A DNA stretch of 64,000 bases, from contig JAACSL010000016.1 of the NCBI GenBank assembly GCA_009993955.1, positions 1 to 64,000 on the forward strand. The letters are read 5' to 3'. The translations under genes were made by a program, and so were the position numbers. The first letter of the stretch is position 1, and each line of letters begins with the position of its first letter. The DNA comes from Paraglaciecola sp. GTDB lineage: Bacteria > Pseudomonadota > Gammaproteobacteria > Enterobacterales > Alteromonadaceae. A model generated the notes under the pieces. The model ran no database searches, was not told the DNA's origin, and saw only the letters and a program-made list of their open reading frames with translations. Positions 1 to 9,642 of this stretch are shown here, piece by piece.

Positions 1-132
1 CCTGTTCCTCTGTTGGTTCCCACTTTCTTGGTCGAAAGATCGGATCTTGGAACAGGCATTTAGTTCAATTTCTTAAACAGGATTGGGGTTAAGTAGTAGC
101 AAATCAACGCCAGACTCTGCTTTCAGTCACGC

Positions 133-1578
133 TCAATGAGCAGGAAATAGTGCGGGATTAAACTGTACAAGCCCCTGTTGTTTCATCACGTTTTCGATGT
201 CGTCCATCTCGATGGGTAAACTAGCCGATAAATTTTCCACACCTGTTGGTGTGATGACCACCACATCTTCCATCCGTATGTAGAGTTTTTCTTCCGGTAT
301 CCACAGCATCGGATCGATGGAGAATACTTGCCCAGCACGCAGCGGTTGTGCTTTAAAATTGCCGACATCATGGACTGACATGCCAACAGGATGTTGCACA
401 TGTCCTCTAAAAGACAGTGCTCTTTCACAAGCTTGACGATAGATGCCTTTGGAAAATTGCATGGTAGCAAAAACTTTTTGCATGTCGGCAGCCGCTGCAT
501 CAAGCACTTGATCTGCGGTAATACCGGGACGTAGTTGCCGCATAAATGCCTTGTGATAGGCGATAACAAAACCATACAAGGTGCGCTGGTCTGGTGAATA
601 TTGCCCATTGACGGGCCACATTCGGGCTAAATCAGAGGTGTAATAGTGGTAATCCGGCGCCACGTCCATCAGCACTAAGTCCCCGTCTTGTAAGCTGTCT
701 GCATTGGCTGAGTAGTGACCCATCCAAGCATTAGTACCGCCACCGACGATGGCATTGTAACTGAGGCCACGGGCACCATTATTTTTGAACACAAAACTGG
801 CACTCGCTTCTAGTTGGTATTCTTTGACGCCAACTTGGGTAGACTTCATCGCCTCAACGATTCCGAGGGCGGCTAATTTACTGGCCTTGCGGATTAACGC
901 AATTTCTTTGTCATCTTTGATGCTGCGCAACTCATCTAGTATTGGGCTTAAGTCTACAATCGTAAATTGTGGGTAACGCGTTTTTAATAAAGCAATAAAG
1001 TGACCGGCTTTTGATGGCCGACCATCCCAGGGATCAGCCAGGCGCCGTGCAAAGCCGCTGAGGATTTCATCGCGACTCTGTAAGTATTTTTCATCGGGAC
1101 TATGCGGGGTATACAAGGCTGGGAAGGTAGGGCCGCGTAAAAATTTATAAGTAAAATCGCCGGCCATTTTTTCAATCGGCCTGACTTCATCTACGCCGGT
1201 CAACTGCATGATGAGCTCAGCATCTTCGGCGGATAATACTTGCCCTTCGACGCGTTCACGCTCTTCATCACGATGAGGTAGATACAAGGTGGCGCGTCGT
1301 TTTTTGCCATCTAAGACCAGATAGGCAGAAGGGCTTTCTAAACCACTGAGATAATAGAAGGTATTGCTTTGGCGAAAAATAATGAATCCTTGAACCTCTT
1401 CCGCGCCTTGGATGATGGCAACATTGTCACCAATCGCCGCATAAATAGCTGCGCGTCGAGCCTGGAAATCTTGAGGACTAAAATCTGTTTGGTAATGAAA
1501 GCCAGCCAATGCTCCATGCTGACAAGCTAAACTGAACATCAAAACCCATAAAAATCTGCACATAATCGATAGTCCCAA
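133..1578 (-). CDS. exported Xaa-Pro aminopeptidase-like M24 metallopeptidase
   Basis: A 481-residue protein with a hydrophobic N-terminal signal peptide that probably ends at the Ala-Leu-Ala near residue 25, so it should act in the periplasm. It has an aminopeptidase P N-terminal domain (about residues 30-160) followed by a pita-bread M24 domain (about 220-460). The metal-ligand regions are recognisable: an Asp in MDVAPDYHYYTSDLAR, a His in HPVGMSVHDVG, and C-terminal Glu residues in SIDPMLWIPEE and RMEDVVV. The family removes N-terminal residues that precede proline. It is a separate gene from cytosolic pepP. The start MGLSIMCRFLW could instead be the internal Met at residue 6. It is transcribed towards the left edge. 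The family is clear; the exact substrate is not. Confidence 0.88.
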   Translation of the reverse strand: MGLSIMCRFLWVLMFSLACQHGALAGFHYQTDFSPQDFQARRAAIYAAIGDNVAIIQGAEEVQGFIIFRQSNTFYYLSGLESPSAYLVLDGKKRRATLYLPHRDEERERVEGQVLSAEDAELIMQLTGVDEVRPIEKMAGDFTYKFLRGPTFPALYTPHSPDEKYLQSRDEILSGFARRLADPWDGRPSKAGHFIALLKTRYPQFTIVDLSPILDELRSIKDDKEIALIRKASKLAALGIVEAMKSTQVGVKEYQLEASASFVFKNNGARGLSYNAIVGGGTNAWMGHYSANADSLQDGDLVLMDVAPDYHYYTSDLARMWPVNGQYSPDQRTLYGFVIAYHKAFMRQLRPGITADQVLDAAAADMQKVFATMQFSKGIYRQACERALSFRGHVQHPVGMSVHDVGNFKAQPLRAGQVFSIDPMLWIPEEKLYIRMEDVVVITPTGVENLSASLPIEMDDIENVMKQQGLVQFNPALFPAH

Positions 1579-1809
1579 GCGGTGAACGACAATGACCGGC
1601 CTTCAGCCTAACGGATTTAGGCACAGAACAGCAAGGGCAGACTGACAAGCTGCTTGCGATAAAAGCGTAAGTCCAACTACATCTAAACGTGGCAAGATCC
1701 AAGGTTGTGGTGTTAAGCAGGCGAAGCCGAATTATGCTGATAATTATCTTGAACGCCGCCCGTATAGTGGCTAACTTAGCGATGTTGACCATTAACTGGA
1801 AACTTAAGA

Positions 1810-2543
1810 TTGCGCGCAAATCGCTATTATTTACTGCTTTTTATCGGCTTGAGTTATTTTTCAAACGTTTACGCGCAAGAAAATCAGGGCAGTCAAAAGC
1901 TTGATGTATATACCGAGTCTTTACCGCCCTATCAAATGCTCAGCAACGAGCAAATAGTTGGTATCGCTACCACACGGGTTGAAGCCTTGCTCACTGAAGC
2001 AGGCTTGCCATACCAATTGCATCTTGTGCCATGGGCACGGGCTTATAGTGCGGTTAATCAGCAAAGCCATAGTTTAATCTACTCTATGCTCCATAGTGCT
2101 GAACGCGAGCAACAGTTTCAGTGGTTGGCGGTGGTGGCAAAAGTAAAAAATTGCTTTGTCAGCCTAGCCGATAGTGACTTGGCATTAACATCCATTGCAG
2201 ATATTGCTCCCTACGTTACAGGCGTCATCCGCAATGGCTATGCTCACAGTTTTTTGCTGGAACATGGTTTTGTAGAAAATAAACATCTCTTTGTTTTAGC
2301 TACAACTGAGGAGCAACTGCATTTACTGTTGGCAAAAAAATAGACTTATTGTTCATCGATCGTTCGATAGTAGAAACCAGCTTGACCGATGCGGGACTGG
2401 CGTTGGATACGATTAAACCAATTTTATGTAATGAAGCTTGGCAAGGTTCGATGTACCTTGCTGCCAACCATAAAATGCCGGCCAGAGTAGTTGAGCGAAT
2501 CAAATCGGCAGACCAGCGTCTGCGTGAACGCGACGGTAATTAA
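1810..2543 (+). pseudogene. periplasmic solute-binding protein (SBP_bac_3 type), frameshifted
   Basis: Two adjoining reading frames together encode a periplasmic amino-acid-binding-protein-like polypeptide of about 240 residues. The first frame (1810-2343, TTG start, signal peptide ending near VYA) has the family opening LDVYTESLPPYQ and stops at TAG. The second frame (continuing through 2349-2543) carries KIDLLFIDRSIVE and the C-terminal helix. They are joined at a run of seven A (2334-2340); eight A would restore one frame. The break is thus a one-base deletion, a sequencing error, or slippage on A_AAA_AAA immediately before the stop. No permease or ATPase genes are adjacent, which is usual for the orphan SBP_bac_3 proteins of Alteromonadales. 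Its ligand cannot be told. Confidence 0.72.
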
Positions 2544-4252
2544 AATTCAGCTGCAGCGCTAAATGTTAATAGTTGTTGAGAATCAGGGTGCAGCAGTACC
2601 AAACGAAAAGCGTGTAAATGCAGGCGTGTTCCCCCTGTGCCGTACAAGTCATCCCCAACAATTGGCATATTTAAACCCTCTGTATGGGCACAATGCACAC
2701 GTAGTTGATGGGTTCGCCCTGTATGTGGCGACAACCGCACGCGTGTTTGTACTTTGCACCTGTCGCGCTCCATCACCTGCCAAGACGTATGGGCCGGTTT
2801 GCCATGCAATTGACATACTTGTTGACGAGGACGATCAAACAAATCACCACGCAACGGCAGGGTTATTTCCCCTTGATCATGCTCTAGCAAGCCATCTAAG
2901 AGCGCTATATACGTTTTTTGCACACGGCGCTGAATAAATTGTCGCTGCAAATTTTTGTGGGCTTTGGCGTTTAAGGCAATGACCATTAAGCCAGAAGTCG
3001 ACATATCTAAGCGGTGAACAATAAGTGGTCCACTGGCGAGAGGAAATTGCTGTTTAATACGGCTATACACCGAGTCATTGACGGCTTTTCCCGGCACTGA
3101 CAGCAATTCAGCTGGTTTATTCACAATCAACATGTGTTCATCTTGATACACAATGTCGAGGTTTTTATGCTCGGCTTGATTGACCACTAGGGGATTGGGA
3201 TCCACTCTCATACCTTTAAGCATGTGTGCCAGTATCGGCTGACACTTACCTAAACATGCCGGATAGAATTGGCGATGTTTGCGCACGGCTGACTTGGGTG
3301 AAGCACCCCACCAAAACTCGGCCATGGCTAAGGGTCGCAGACCATGCATAAATGCATAATTAAGTAACTTTGGAGCCGCACATTCGCCAGCGCCTGCGGG
3401 AGGCGTGGCAAAAGCGCTGTGCCTGAAAATACTAAGTAAGTCCTGTTGTTCACCGGCTTGATTGAGAAAGCGATAGTGCTCGAAGATTTTTTGTTGCAGA
3501 GCAGCAGATTGAATTTGCCGTTGTTCTTTCAAGGTGTCAACGACCTGCTGCAGTTGCACACGTTGATGATTGAGGGTCGCGACTTGTTCTGTCTGCTGCT
3601 GGCTGAGGGCCTTCAGGTGTAATTTGTCGTGAATGCTTTCCTGATCTAAACGCGCAAGCGTTGCCGGACTCGCGGCGACTCTTTGTTGTTTGCGTGTTTG
3701 ACGATTGCTGATCATCGTTTCGCGGTGTTTGGCAATCACCCTCTGCCAGTGGTCTTTGGTTTGCAATAACTGGTTTTCCAACTCCACAAGCCTTGGGTCC
3801 TTGAGGCGAGTTTCAATCTGCTTAGTCAAGGCATTGATGGCCTGCTGTGCCTCGAAAAAAAAGCTGTCTTTGGCTAACAAATCGAAAACCGGTGGCACAA
3901 AACCGGGCAGATTATTTTGCTCGGCTAATTTCCCGGAAAACGCCGCCAAAAAGCCGATCTCTCCGTGTTTACTTTGTACTAACAGCACGCCAAACATCTT
4001 GCCAATAATGTTGTGAGGATCGCTGCCAAGACCAAAGTTATGGTACCAGTCTTGCTGTTTCACGAGATGCCCTTGCACTTGCTCGGCGGCGAGCAAACAC
4101 AAGGGATGAGGTTGGTGATAAAACGGAAAAGTAAACGACTCTGGTAAGTCGATATGCTCATGTTTGGCCGCAAACGAAGTGAAGCAGGCGGGCAAGTTAC
4201 GGTGCGCCTTATGCTTGCTCTGTGACGCTAGATTGGCCAAAGAATCAGGCAC
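2540..4252 (-). CDS. RluA-family RNA pseudouridine synthase with long N-terminal extension
   Basis: 570 residues. The C-terminal third (about 360-570) is a RluA-type pseudouridine synthase domain with the catalytic motif HRLDMSTSGLMV near residue 412, where the Asp is the nucleophile, and the later RTHQLRVH motif. It should isomerise uridine to pseudouridine in rRNA or tRNA. The first 340 residues are not seen in E. coli RluA (219 residues). They contain a globular N-terminal part and a Gln-rich coiled coil (about 150-270). Its stop overlaps by a few bases the stop of the frameshifted solute-binding gene, which converges on it. It is followed on its 5' side by plsB (8 bp between plsB stop and this start), suggesting co-transcription. 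The target RNA is unknown. Confidence 0.88.
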   Translation of the reverse strand: MPDSLANLASQSKHKAHRNLPACFTSFAAKHEHIDLPESFTFPFYHQPHPLCLLAAEQVQGHLVKQQDWYHNFGLGSDPHNIIGKMFGVLLVQSKHGEIGFLAAFSGKLAEQNNLPGFVPPVFDLLAKDSFFFEAQQAINALTKQIETRLKDPRLVELENQLLQTKDHWQRVIAKHRETMISNRQTRKQQRVAASPATLARLDQESIHDKLHLKALSQQQTEQVATLNHQRVQLQQVVDTLKEQRQIQSAALQQKIFEHYRFLNQAGEQQDLLSIFRHSAFATPPAGAGECAAPKLLNYAFMHGLRPLAMAEFWWGASPKSAVRKHRQFYPACLGKCQPILAHMLKGMRVDPNPLVVNQAEHKNLDIVYQDEHMLIVNKPAELLSVPGKAVNDSVYSRIKQQFPLASGPLIVHRLDMSTSGLMVIALNAKAHKNLQRQFIQRRVQKTYIALLDGLLEHDQGEITLPLRGDLFDRPRQQVCQLHGKPAHTSWQVMERDRCKVQTRVRLSPHTGRTHQLRVHCAHTEGLNMPIVGDDLYGTGGTRLHLHAFRLVLLHPDSQQLLTFSAAAEF

Positions 4253-4260
4253 AAACTGAC

Positions 4261-6696
4261 CTAAATTTGTTGAATGCGTTGGGCAAGTTCTGGGGAAATC
4301 AAACTAATCACATCTAAGCGCAAGGCCTCACTTTTAGCGCAATGTTGTAGTTGACCTTGTTCGGTACTTTCAACCAGTTGATTTTCTTTAAGCGCACCGA
4401 CAAAGCTTGCTAGCACATTTTTATCGAAAAACTCGGGTGAACTGATGCCATGTAGCGACGACAGGCGTTGGGCAAATTGTTGACTTTTTTGTTCCAATTC
4501 TGCGCGACTCATGCAGCCTTCACGTTCCAATAATGTCAGTACAACGGCATATCTGTGTAAGGTTTCTTGGATACTTCGACTTAACAACCAAGTGGTGTAA
4601 AACGTCTTACTCACTGGATCAGGTGGGCAAAGTAGCTGCTCATGTTGAGCGAGTAAGCCCATGTCTAACATGTTATCGATTAAGCTTGCCAGATACTCAG
4701 CTACCTGCTGCATTGACATGTACATAAACAATTCACGTTGCAGCAGTGGGTAGAGTTCACAGACCTTCTCACAGACTTGGGTTTTGCTAACTTGCCCCTG
4801 AGCAAAGACAATGGCGGCAATCAAGCCTGGTAGCGCAAATAAATGCAGGATGTTGTTGCGATAGTAGGTGAGAGGCACAGCATTTCGCTCGTCTAAACTG
4901 ATAATGCGACCAAAACTATCTTCTACCACTTTGAATTTATTAAGTTTGAGGGAATTTTCTAATAATTGTGCCGCACTGATGCTAGGAATAGTAGCCAAAT
5001 GGCTATAGGGCGCAGCAGTGAGCAGGCCAAGTAACTGCTCGATGGCCAATAATAACTCGTCTTCTGTCATGGCATGTTTTTGCGCAGACAGCAGACAAAT
5101 GGCACACAACGACATACCACTGATGGCTGCGGCTTGATTAATTCGCTCCATCACATCGTTGGCCAACTCGTTTACAAGCGGATTTAACCATTGCGGTTTT
5201 TTATCAGGCTCAGCTTCGTGCAACTCGCGCCAAGTGGGCACCTTGCTATCAAGGTAATTACTTAAATTGATGGGCTCACCAAAATTTAAGAAACCGTAGC
5301 CGTAATTTTTTAATTTACGGATGGCAGAAAAAATATGAAAGATTGATTCTTTTTTCTTAGCCGCGCCGGTTAATTCTTGCAAATAACTGGAGACTTCCAT
5401 GACGTGTTCGTAACCAATATAGACAGGCACCATGCTGACGGGGCGATTTATGCCGTTCATCAAGCCTTGCAAGGTCATCGCCAGCATGCCGGTTTTAGGC
5501 GGTAACAAACGACCCGTGCGACTGCGCCCACCCTCAGGGTAGTATTTGACTGAGTAGCCCTTATTAAATAGCAATTCGAGATATTCACGAAAAACCGCAG
5601 TGTAAAGTTTGTTTCCGGCAAAACTGCGACGTAGAAAAAATGCCCCCGCTTTACGCAAAATACCGCCAACTGGCCAGAAGTTAAGATTGATACCTGCTGC
5701 AATGTGAGGTGTCACCAAGCCCTCATGATAAATAACATAGGTCAACAGTAAATAATCCATGTGGCTGCGATGGCAGGGAACGTAGATAATTTCATGCCCG
5801 TTTTGGGCTAGATTTCTAACCTTGTCGGCATGTTTTACCTCAATGCCGTTATAAATTTTATGCCAGATCTTGGTGAGTACTCGATCGCCGATGCGAATCA
5901 ATCCCTCGCGATAGTCACCAGCAATTTCATCGATGTATTTGCGCGCTTGAACTTTACTCAGCTTATAACTCAGGTTCTTGTCCCGCGCTTCTTCAACAAT
6001 GGCTCGGCGTACTGGTTTTGCCCCCAGTACCGAATTATACAATTCAGATTTTTCTAACAAATAAGGACCGGTGATACCTTGGCGGCGACGATGAAAATGG
6101 GTACCAGCTAAACGCACCAGTTTATGAGCCAATTCCTCATCATTACCGGGTAGTGAAGCCATCGCCCTTGACGAGACGGCTTTGCTGTAACAGACAAAAT
6201 TGTCTCGCCCCAAAAACAACACGATAAAAAATTTACGCAGCCACGTTGGCGAGACTTGGTTTGCGATTAGATCAGACCAACCACTGAGTTTTTTGCCTGG
6301 GGCACGCCCCCAAAATATCGATACCGGCACAATCTGAATGTCGAGATCGGGGTTATCTCGATGCAGTTGGAACAGTCGAGAGACCTGATGAACAATTTTG
6401 GTGGACTTTACCTTGCGCGTGAATACCGATTTGGGCTCTTGCAAAAACAAACAGGCTTTAATGCTGTCGCTACCTATATCTAAGCGAATGTTGGATTTAG
6501 GCAGTCCAACAGCGCTGGCTGACATATTGAGTGCAATTTGGTCAGTGACCGAATGGGTTCGTAAGAGGTATAAAATAGGTTTCGAGGTATCGATACCTAG
6601 TTCATTGACGATGTCAGAAGGAATAGTATTGGCTTTTACTAACCATTTTACCGGCCAGTAAATCAGTGCAAGTAATAAATTATACAGCCAAGCCAT
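4261..6696 (-). CDS. plsB: glycerol-3-phosphate 1-O-acyltransferase
   Basis: 811 residues, close to E. coli PlsB (807). It transfers an acyl group from acyl-ACP or acyl-CoA to sn-glycerol-3-phosphate, the first committed step of phospholipid synthesis, at the inner membrane. The acyltransferase HxxxxD motif is present as HRSHMD near residue 306, followed by the FLRRSF, YPEGGRSRTGRLLPPKTG and VPVYIGYE blocks that bind glycerol-3-phosphate. The start ATG gives the hydrophobic N-terminus MAWLYNLLLALIYWPVKWLV expected for the family. In E. coli, plsB lies divergent from dgkA-lexA. Here lexA is also nearby, but dgkA is absent and an esterase gene is inserted. Confidence 0.97.
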   Translation of the reverse strand: MAWLYNLLLALIYWPVKWLVKANTIPSDIVNELGIDTSKPILYLLRTHSVTDQIALNMSASAVGLPKSNIRLDIGSDSIKACLFLQEPKSVFTRKVKSTKIVHQVSRLFQLHRDNPDLDIQIVPVSIFWGRAPGKKLSGWSDLIANQVSPTWLRKFFIVLFLGRDNFVCYSKAVSSRAMASLPGNDEELAHKLVRLAGTHFHRRRQGITGPYLLEKSELYNSVLGAKPVRRAIVEEARDKNLSYKLSKVQARKYIDEIAGDYREGLIRIGDRVLTKIWHKIYNGIEVKHADKVRNLAQNGHEIIYVPCHRSHMDYLLLTYVIYHEGLVTPHIAAGINLNFWPVGGILRKAGAFFLRRSFAGNKLYTAVFREYLELLFNKGYSVKYYPEGGRSRTGRLLPPKTGMLAMTLQGLMNGINRPVSMVPVYIGYEHVMEVSSYLQELTGAAKKKESIFHIFSAIRKLKNYGYGFLNFGEPINLSNYLDSKVPTWRELHEAEPDKKPQWLNPLVNELANDVMERINQAAAISGMSLCAICLLSAQKHAMTEDELLLAIEQLLGLLTAAPYSHLATIPSISAAQLLENSLKLNKFKVVEDSFGRIISLDERNAVPLTYYRNNILHLFALPGLIAAIVFAQGQVSKTQVCEKVCELYPLLQRELFMYMSMQQVAEYLASLIDNMLDMGLLAQHEQLLCPPDPVSKTFYTTWLLSRSIQETLHRYAVVLTLLEREGCMSRAELEQKSQQFAQRLSSLHGISSPEFFDKNVLASFVGALKENQLVESTEQGQLQHCAKSEALRLDVISLISPELAQRIQQI

Positions 6697-6889
6697 TCGA
6701 CCTTACCCTCAATTATTGTCAGCGCGAAACACACAGATCTTACCACGAGATGGTAACTTTGCCTTGTTGCTGAACAGAGTTTTGCTGCGTTCGCTCAAAC
6801 TCTGAGCAAATTTGCTCGACTTTCGCGCTGCTTTTTGGCTTGTACTGAACAACCTATCTTGTTTTTAGCGGGTTTAAACCCAGTAAACG

Positions 6890-8818
6890 CTAGTCATTTA
6901 ACTGTGCTTTAAATGGTGGCGCGGGTAAATCGCTACCGTTATACACACTAGCCTGAGGGTTGTCGCCCCAAGCATACCTGACTTGTGTCGGCTGACTGAT
7001 GTCGGGATGACTCACTTGAATGCGCTTGTTATCAATGAGTTTCACCTCGGCCCAGTGGAAAATATTATCATCTCCAGCAATGGCGAAACTCTGCTGTGTC
7101 TGGCCTTTTACCTTGAGTCCTTGAACTGCGTGTTTGAAATGCAAAACCAGTGCGTGCTCACCTTGCTCCACCTTAGCCAAAGTGGGGCCTTGATAGCTCA
7201 CTTTCTCATTTAAGGCTAGCGCGCGTGCAGCTAGCGCCAAACGCTGTCCGAGGGTTTTTTTATCAACTGGATGAATGTCATTCCATTCACCAATGTCTAT
7301 TGCCACCGCCATGGCAGTGTTGGGTGCCGCAAGGCTTTGATATTGGGCCCAACGTAGTTGCGCCCAACCGCCGTCTTGAGGTTGCTCATCGACGGCCATA
7401 AAATTAGCCAACTGCACAAACAAAAATGGAAAATCTCCCTGTCCCCATTTTTTGCGCCAATCACTGATCATAGTGGTGAATTTAGCCTGATAGTCCTGCC
7501 AGCGACCGGTATTTGATTCACCTTGGTACCAAATTACCCCTTTTATCGCATAGTGAGTCAATGGTGCAGTCAGGCCATTGTATAAGCCCTGTGCTTTCCA
7601 ACGGATAAACGTATCGCCGGCCAAAGGTGGTGCGTCTTGCCCGGCATGCATGCGCCAGTCACCGACAAGCGAAATGGCATGATCATCGCTACCTAACCAA
7701 TAGGGTTTATCTTTAACAAAGCCACTACGGTTACCGGTTGCGGTGACTCTTACGGCAATAAGATTCTCACCCTCATGTAATAGTTTGGCGGGCAGGGCAT
7801 AACGACGGGGCGGATATTGATAGGTGGTGTTGCCAACTTTGATACCATTCACGTACACAGTATCGGCATCCACTATGGTGCCGAGGCGCAAAATGCTCGC
7901 ATTTTCCGCTTCCTCGGCACTCAAGCTTATGGTTTTTCTCAACCACCATGTGCCAATATAGGGTTTGCTGTTGTGTTGATCAAAATCACCCGGAATGGAA
8001 AATGTTTGCCAATCGCTGTCATCAAAAGACTCGCTATACCATGGTGTTGGCGCATTTAAGCCCGGGTCGAGTTTGTCCAAGCGCCCATACCACTGTTGGT
8101 TTTTGTTGTTGTCTGCAGCTTGAATGTTTGCAATCAGCTGATCGTCACGGAACTTGTGTGCCTCAGCCAATGATTCTGGAAAAGCTTGCAAGGCTTCTTC
8201 ACTCATCCATGCCTCTACCGGGGAGCCCCCTAAGGCATTATTGAGAATACCAATGGGCACACTGTTGTGTTGATAAAGTTCACGCGCAAAGTAAAAAGCC
8301 ACTGCTGAAAATCGACTGACATTGGTGGGAGAAGCCAGCATCCATTCACCACTGGCGAAATCGTCTTGTGCTTCTTTGAAGTTGTAGTGTTGTGGCACAA
8401 GAAATTGGCGTATTTGTGGATAATCAGCGCTGACTAAGTCTTGGGGATAAGCCTCAGCCACTCTCGCCATGGATAACTCCATATTCGATTGCCCAGAGGC
8501 TAGCCACACATCGCCAAAGTATACGTCATCAATGATAAGGGTATTGTCAGCGACGACTTTAATGACATAAGGCCCCCCCGCCGTTTGGGCAGCTAAGGGA
8601 ATCTGCCATTGGCCATCAGTGGCAACTGTTTTGCCAACAAATTGGTTATTCAGCCAAACACTGACCGTTTCATCTGAATTTGCCCAGCCCCACAATTTTA
8701 GCGGCATATCACGCTGTAAGATCATGTGGTTTGAAATCAATTTAGGCAGTGAGACCTCAGCAAAACTTGGCTTAATCAAAACTAAACAGCACAGCAAAAC
8801 AAATAAACGCATGGTCAT
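6890..8818 (-). CDS. exported sialate O-acetylesterase / carbohydrate acetylesterase (SASA domain)
   Basis: 642 residues with an N-terminal signal peptide (MTMRLFVLLCCLVLIKPSFA). It is a SGNH-fold carbohydrate esterase: the nucleophile block WLASGQSNMELSM lies near residue 110, KGVIWYQGESNTGR supplies the oxyanion residues, and the Asp-His pair is in DIHPVDKKTLGQRLA near residue 515. A jelly-roll carbohydrate-binding-like insert sits between the two halves of the catalytic domain (about 250-380, with GTWWLRKTISL). It is expected to remove acetyl groups from polysaccharide or glycan sugars in the periplasm or outside the cell. The family also includes xylan and xyloglucan acetylesterases, so sialic acid need not be the substrate. 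No other glycan-degradation gene is adjacent, so it stands alone between two housekeeping genes. Confidence 0.87.
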   Translation of the reverse strand: MTMRLFVLLCCLVLIKPSFAEVSLPKLISNHMILQRDMPLKLWGWANSDETVSVWLNNQFVGKTVATDGQWQIPLAAQTAGGPYVIKVVADNTLIIDDVYFGDVWLASGQSNMELSMARVAEAYPQDLVSADYPQIRQFLVPQHYNFKEAQDDFASGEWMLASPTNVSRFSAVAFYFARELYQHNSVPIGILNNALGGSPVEAWMSEEALQAFPESLAEAHKFRDDQLIANIQAADNNKNQQWYGRLDKLDPGLNAPTPWYSESFDDSDWQTFSIPGDFDQHNSKPYIGTWWLRKTISLSAEEAENASILRLGTIVDADTVYVNGIKVGNTTYQYPPRRYALPAKLLHEGENLIAVRVTATGNRSGFVKDKPYWLGSDDHAISLVGDWRMHAGQDAPPLAGDTFIRWKAQGLYNGLTAPLTHYAIKGVIWYQGESNTGRWQDYQAKFTTMISDWRKKWGQGDFPFLFVQLANFMAVDEQPQDGGWAQLRWAQYQSLAAPNTAMAVAIDIGEWNDIHPVDKKTLGQRLALAARALALNEKVSYQGPTLAKVEQGEHALVLHFKHAVQGLKVKGQTQQSFAIAGDDNIFHWAEVKLIDNKRIQVSHPDISQPTQVRYAWGDNPQASVYNGSDLPAPPFKAQLND

Positions 8819-8957
8819 AACCTCTAAAAAACTTGCCCCAGCCTAGCAGCAATTGCAGCCGCTCATAGGCGAGACAGCAATTATGATTACACCTTTGTAA
8901 AATTTCATAAGCACTCACTGCCTTTTAGATTTATTGCATAATTCGCATGTACAAGGC

Positions 8958-8985
8958 TTGTGATTTGACTTTAACTGTATATACT
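8958..8985 (+). promoter_or_regulatory. probable lexA promoter
   Basis: A -35-like TTGTGA (8958-8963) and a -10-like TATACT (8980-8985) are separated by 16 bp. The -10 lies inside the first SOS box, so LexA bound there would block RNA polymerase. This is inferred from position and consensus only. Confidence 0.5.
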
Positions 8986-8990
8986 CACAG
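8975..8990 (+). promoter_or_regulatory. LexA-binding SOS box 1
   Basis: CTGTATATACTCACAG keeps the CTGT-N8-ACAG pattern of the gammaproteobacterial LexA operator, 28 bp upstream of the lexA start. It is one of two boxes with 21-bp centre spacing, the arrangement known at E. coli lexA. Confidence 0.92.
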
Positions 8991-8995
8991 CATTA

Positions 8996-9011
8996 CTGTA
9001 TAGAAAAACAG
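8996..9011 (+). promoter_or_regulatory. LexA-binding SOS box 2
   Basis: CTGTATAGAAAAACAG again fits CTGT-N8-ACAG. It ends 7 bp before the lexA start codon, so it overlaps the ribosome-binding region. Together with box 1 it indicates autorepression of lexA. Confidence 0.92.
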
Positions 9012-9018
9012 GCTGTTT

Positions 9019-9642
9019 ATGCGTCCACTAACCCCACGTCAAGAAGAAGTATTGCAACTGATCAAAACCACCATGCAGGAAACGGGCATGCCGCCTACTC
9101 GCGCCGAAATTGCCCTGCGACTGGGGTTTAAATCAGCCAATGCCGCTGAAGAACATCTCAAGGCACTAGCACGTAAAGGTGTGATAGAAATTTTAGCTGG
9201 CACATCCAGAGGGATTAAACTGAACATTCCTTTAGATGACCAATTGGAAGAAACAGGTTTGCCTCTGATTGGCCGAGTTGCGGCAGGTGAGCCAATTCTG
9301 GCCGCTGAACATGTAGAATGCCATTATCAAGTAGACCCGCACTTATTCAAACCTAATGCCGATTTTTTACTGCGTGTAAGCGGGATGAGTATGAAAGACA
9401 TTGGCATATTAGACGGTGATTTGCTGGCTGTGCATCGCACTACCGATGTTCACAACGGCCAAGTGGTAGTGGCGCGGGTGGATGACGATGTGACGGTCAA
9501 ACGTTTAGAGAAAAAAGGTCGACAGGTTTTGTTGCATGCAGAAAATGAAGCGTTTTCACCCATCAAAGTGGATTTGGCTTCTCAGGCGTTTGCCATAGAA
9601 GGTATTGCCGTTGGCGTTATTCGTAGTTCTGATTGGATGTGA
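9019..9642 (+). CDS. lexA: LexA repressor
   Basis: 207 residues (E. coli LexA has 202). The N-terminal winged helix-turn-helix spans residues 1-70. The self-cleavage site is Ala89-Gly90 in RVAAGEP. The catalytic dyad is Ser124 in VSGMSM and Lys161 in VTVKRL, each exactly five residues later than in E. coli. It represses the SOS regulon and is inactivated by RecA-stimulated autocleavage. Two operators sit directly upstream. Unlike E. coli, dinF is not the next gene: about 10 kb of cytochrome oxidase and other genes separates them. Confidence 0.98.
   Translation: MRPLTPRQEEVLQLIKTTMQETGMPPTRAEIALRLGFKSANAAEEHLKALARKGVIEILAGTSRGIKLNIPLDDQLEETGLPLIGRVAAGEPILAAEHVECHYQVDPHLFKPNADFLLRVSGMSMKDIGILDGDLLAVHRTTDVHNGQVVVARVDDDVTVKRLEKKGRQVLLHAENEAFSPIKVDLASQAFAIEGIAVGVIRSSDWM

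Noticed and set aside
1-56. Inverted repeat CCTGTTCC / GGAACAGG with a 40-base gap at the left edge
   Set aside because: The loop is long, the sequence is cut by the window edge, and no gene or terminator context is visible to interpret it.
1689-1904. 71-codon plus-strand frame before the solute-binding gene
   Set aside because: It overlaps the signal peptide of the solute-binding protein in another frame, is basic and low in complexity, and has no recognisable family.
2563-2937. 124-codon plus-strand frame inside the RluA-type gene
   Set aside because: It is antisense to a clearly conserved catalytic domain; its composition is that of a shadow frame.
6870-6881. 12-bp palindrome GGGTTTAAACCC between plsB and the esterase gene
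   Set aside because: It has no loop and no T run, and nothing connects it to a known operator.
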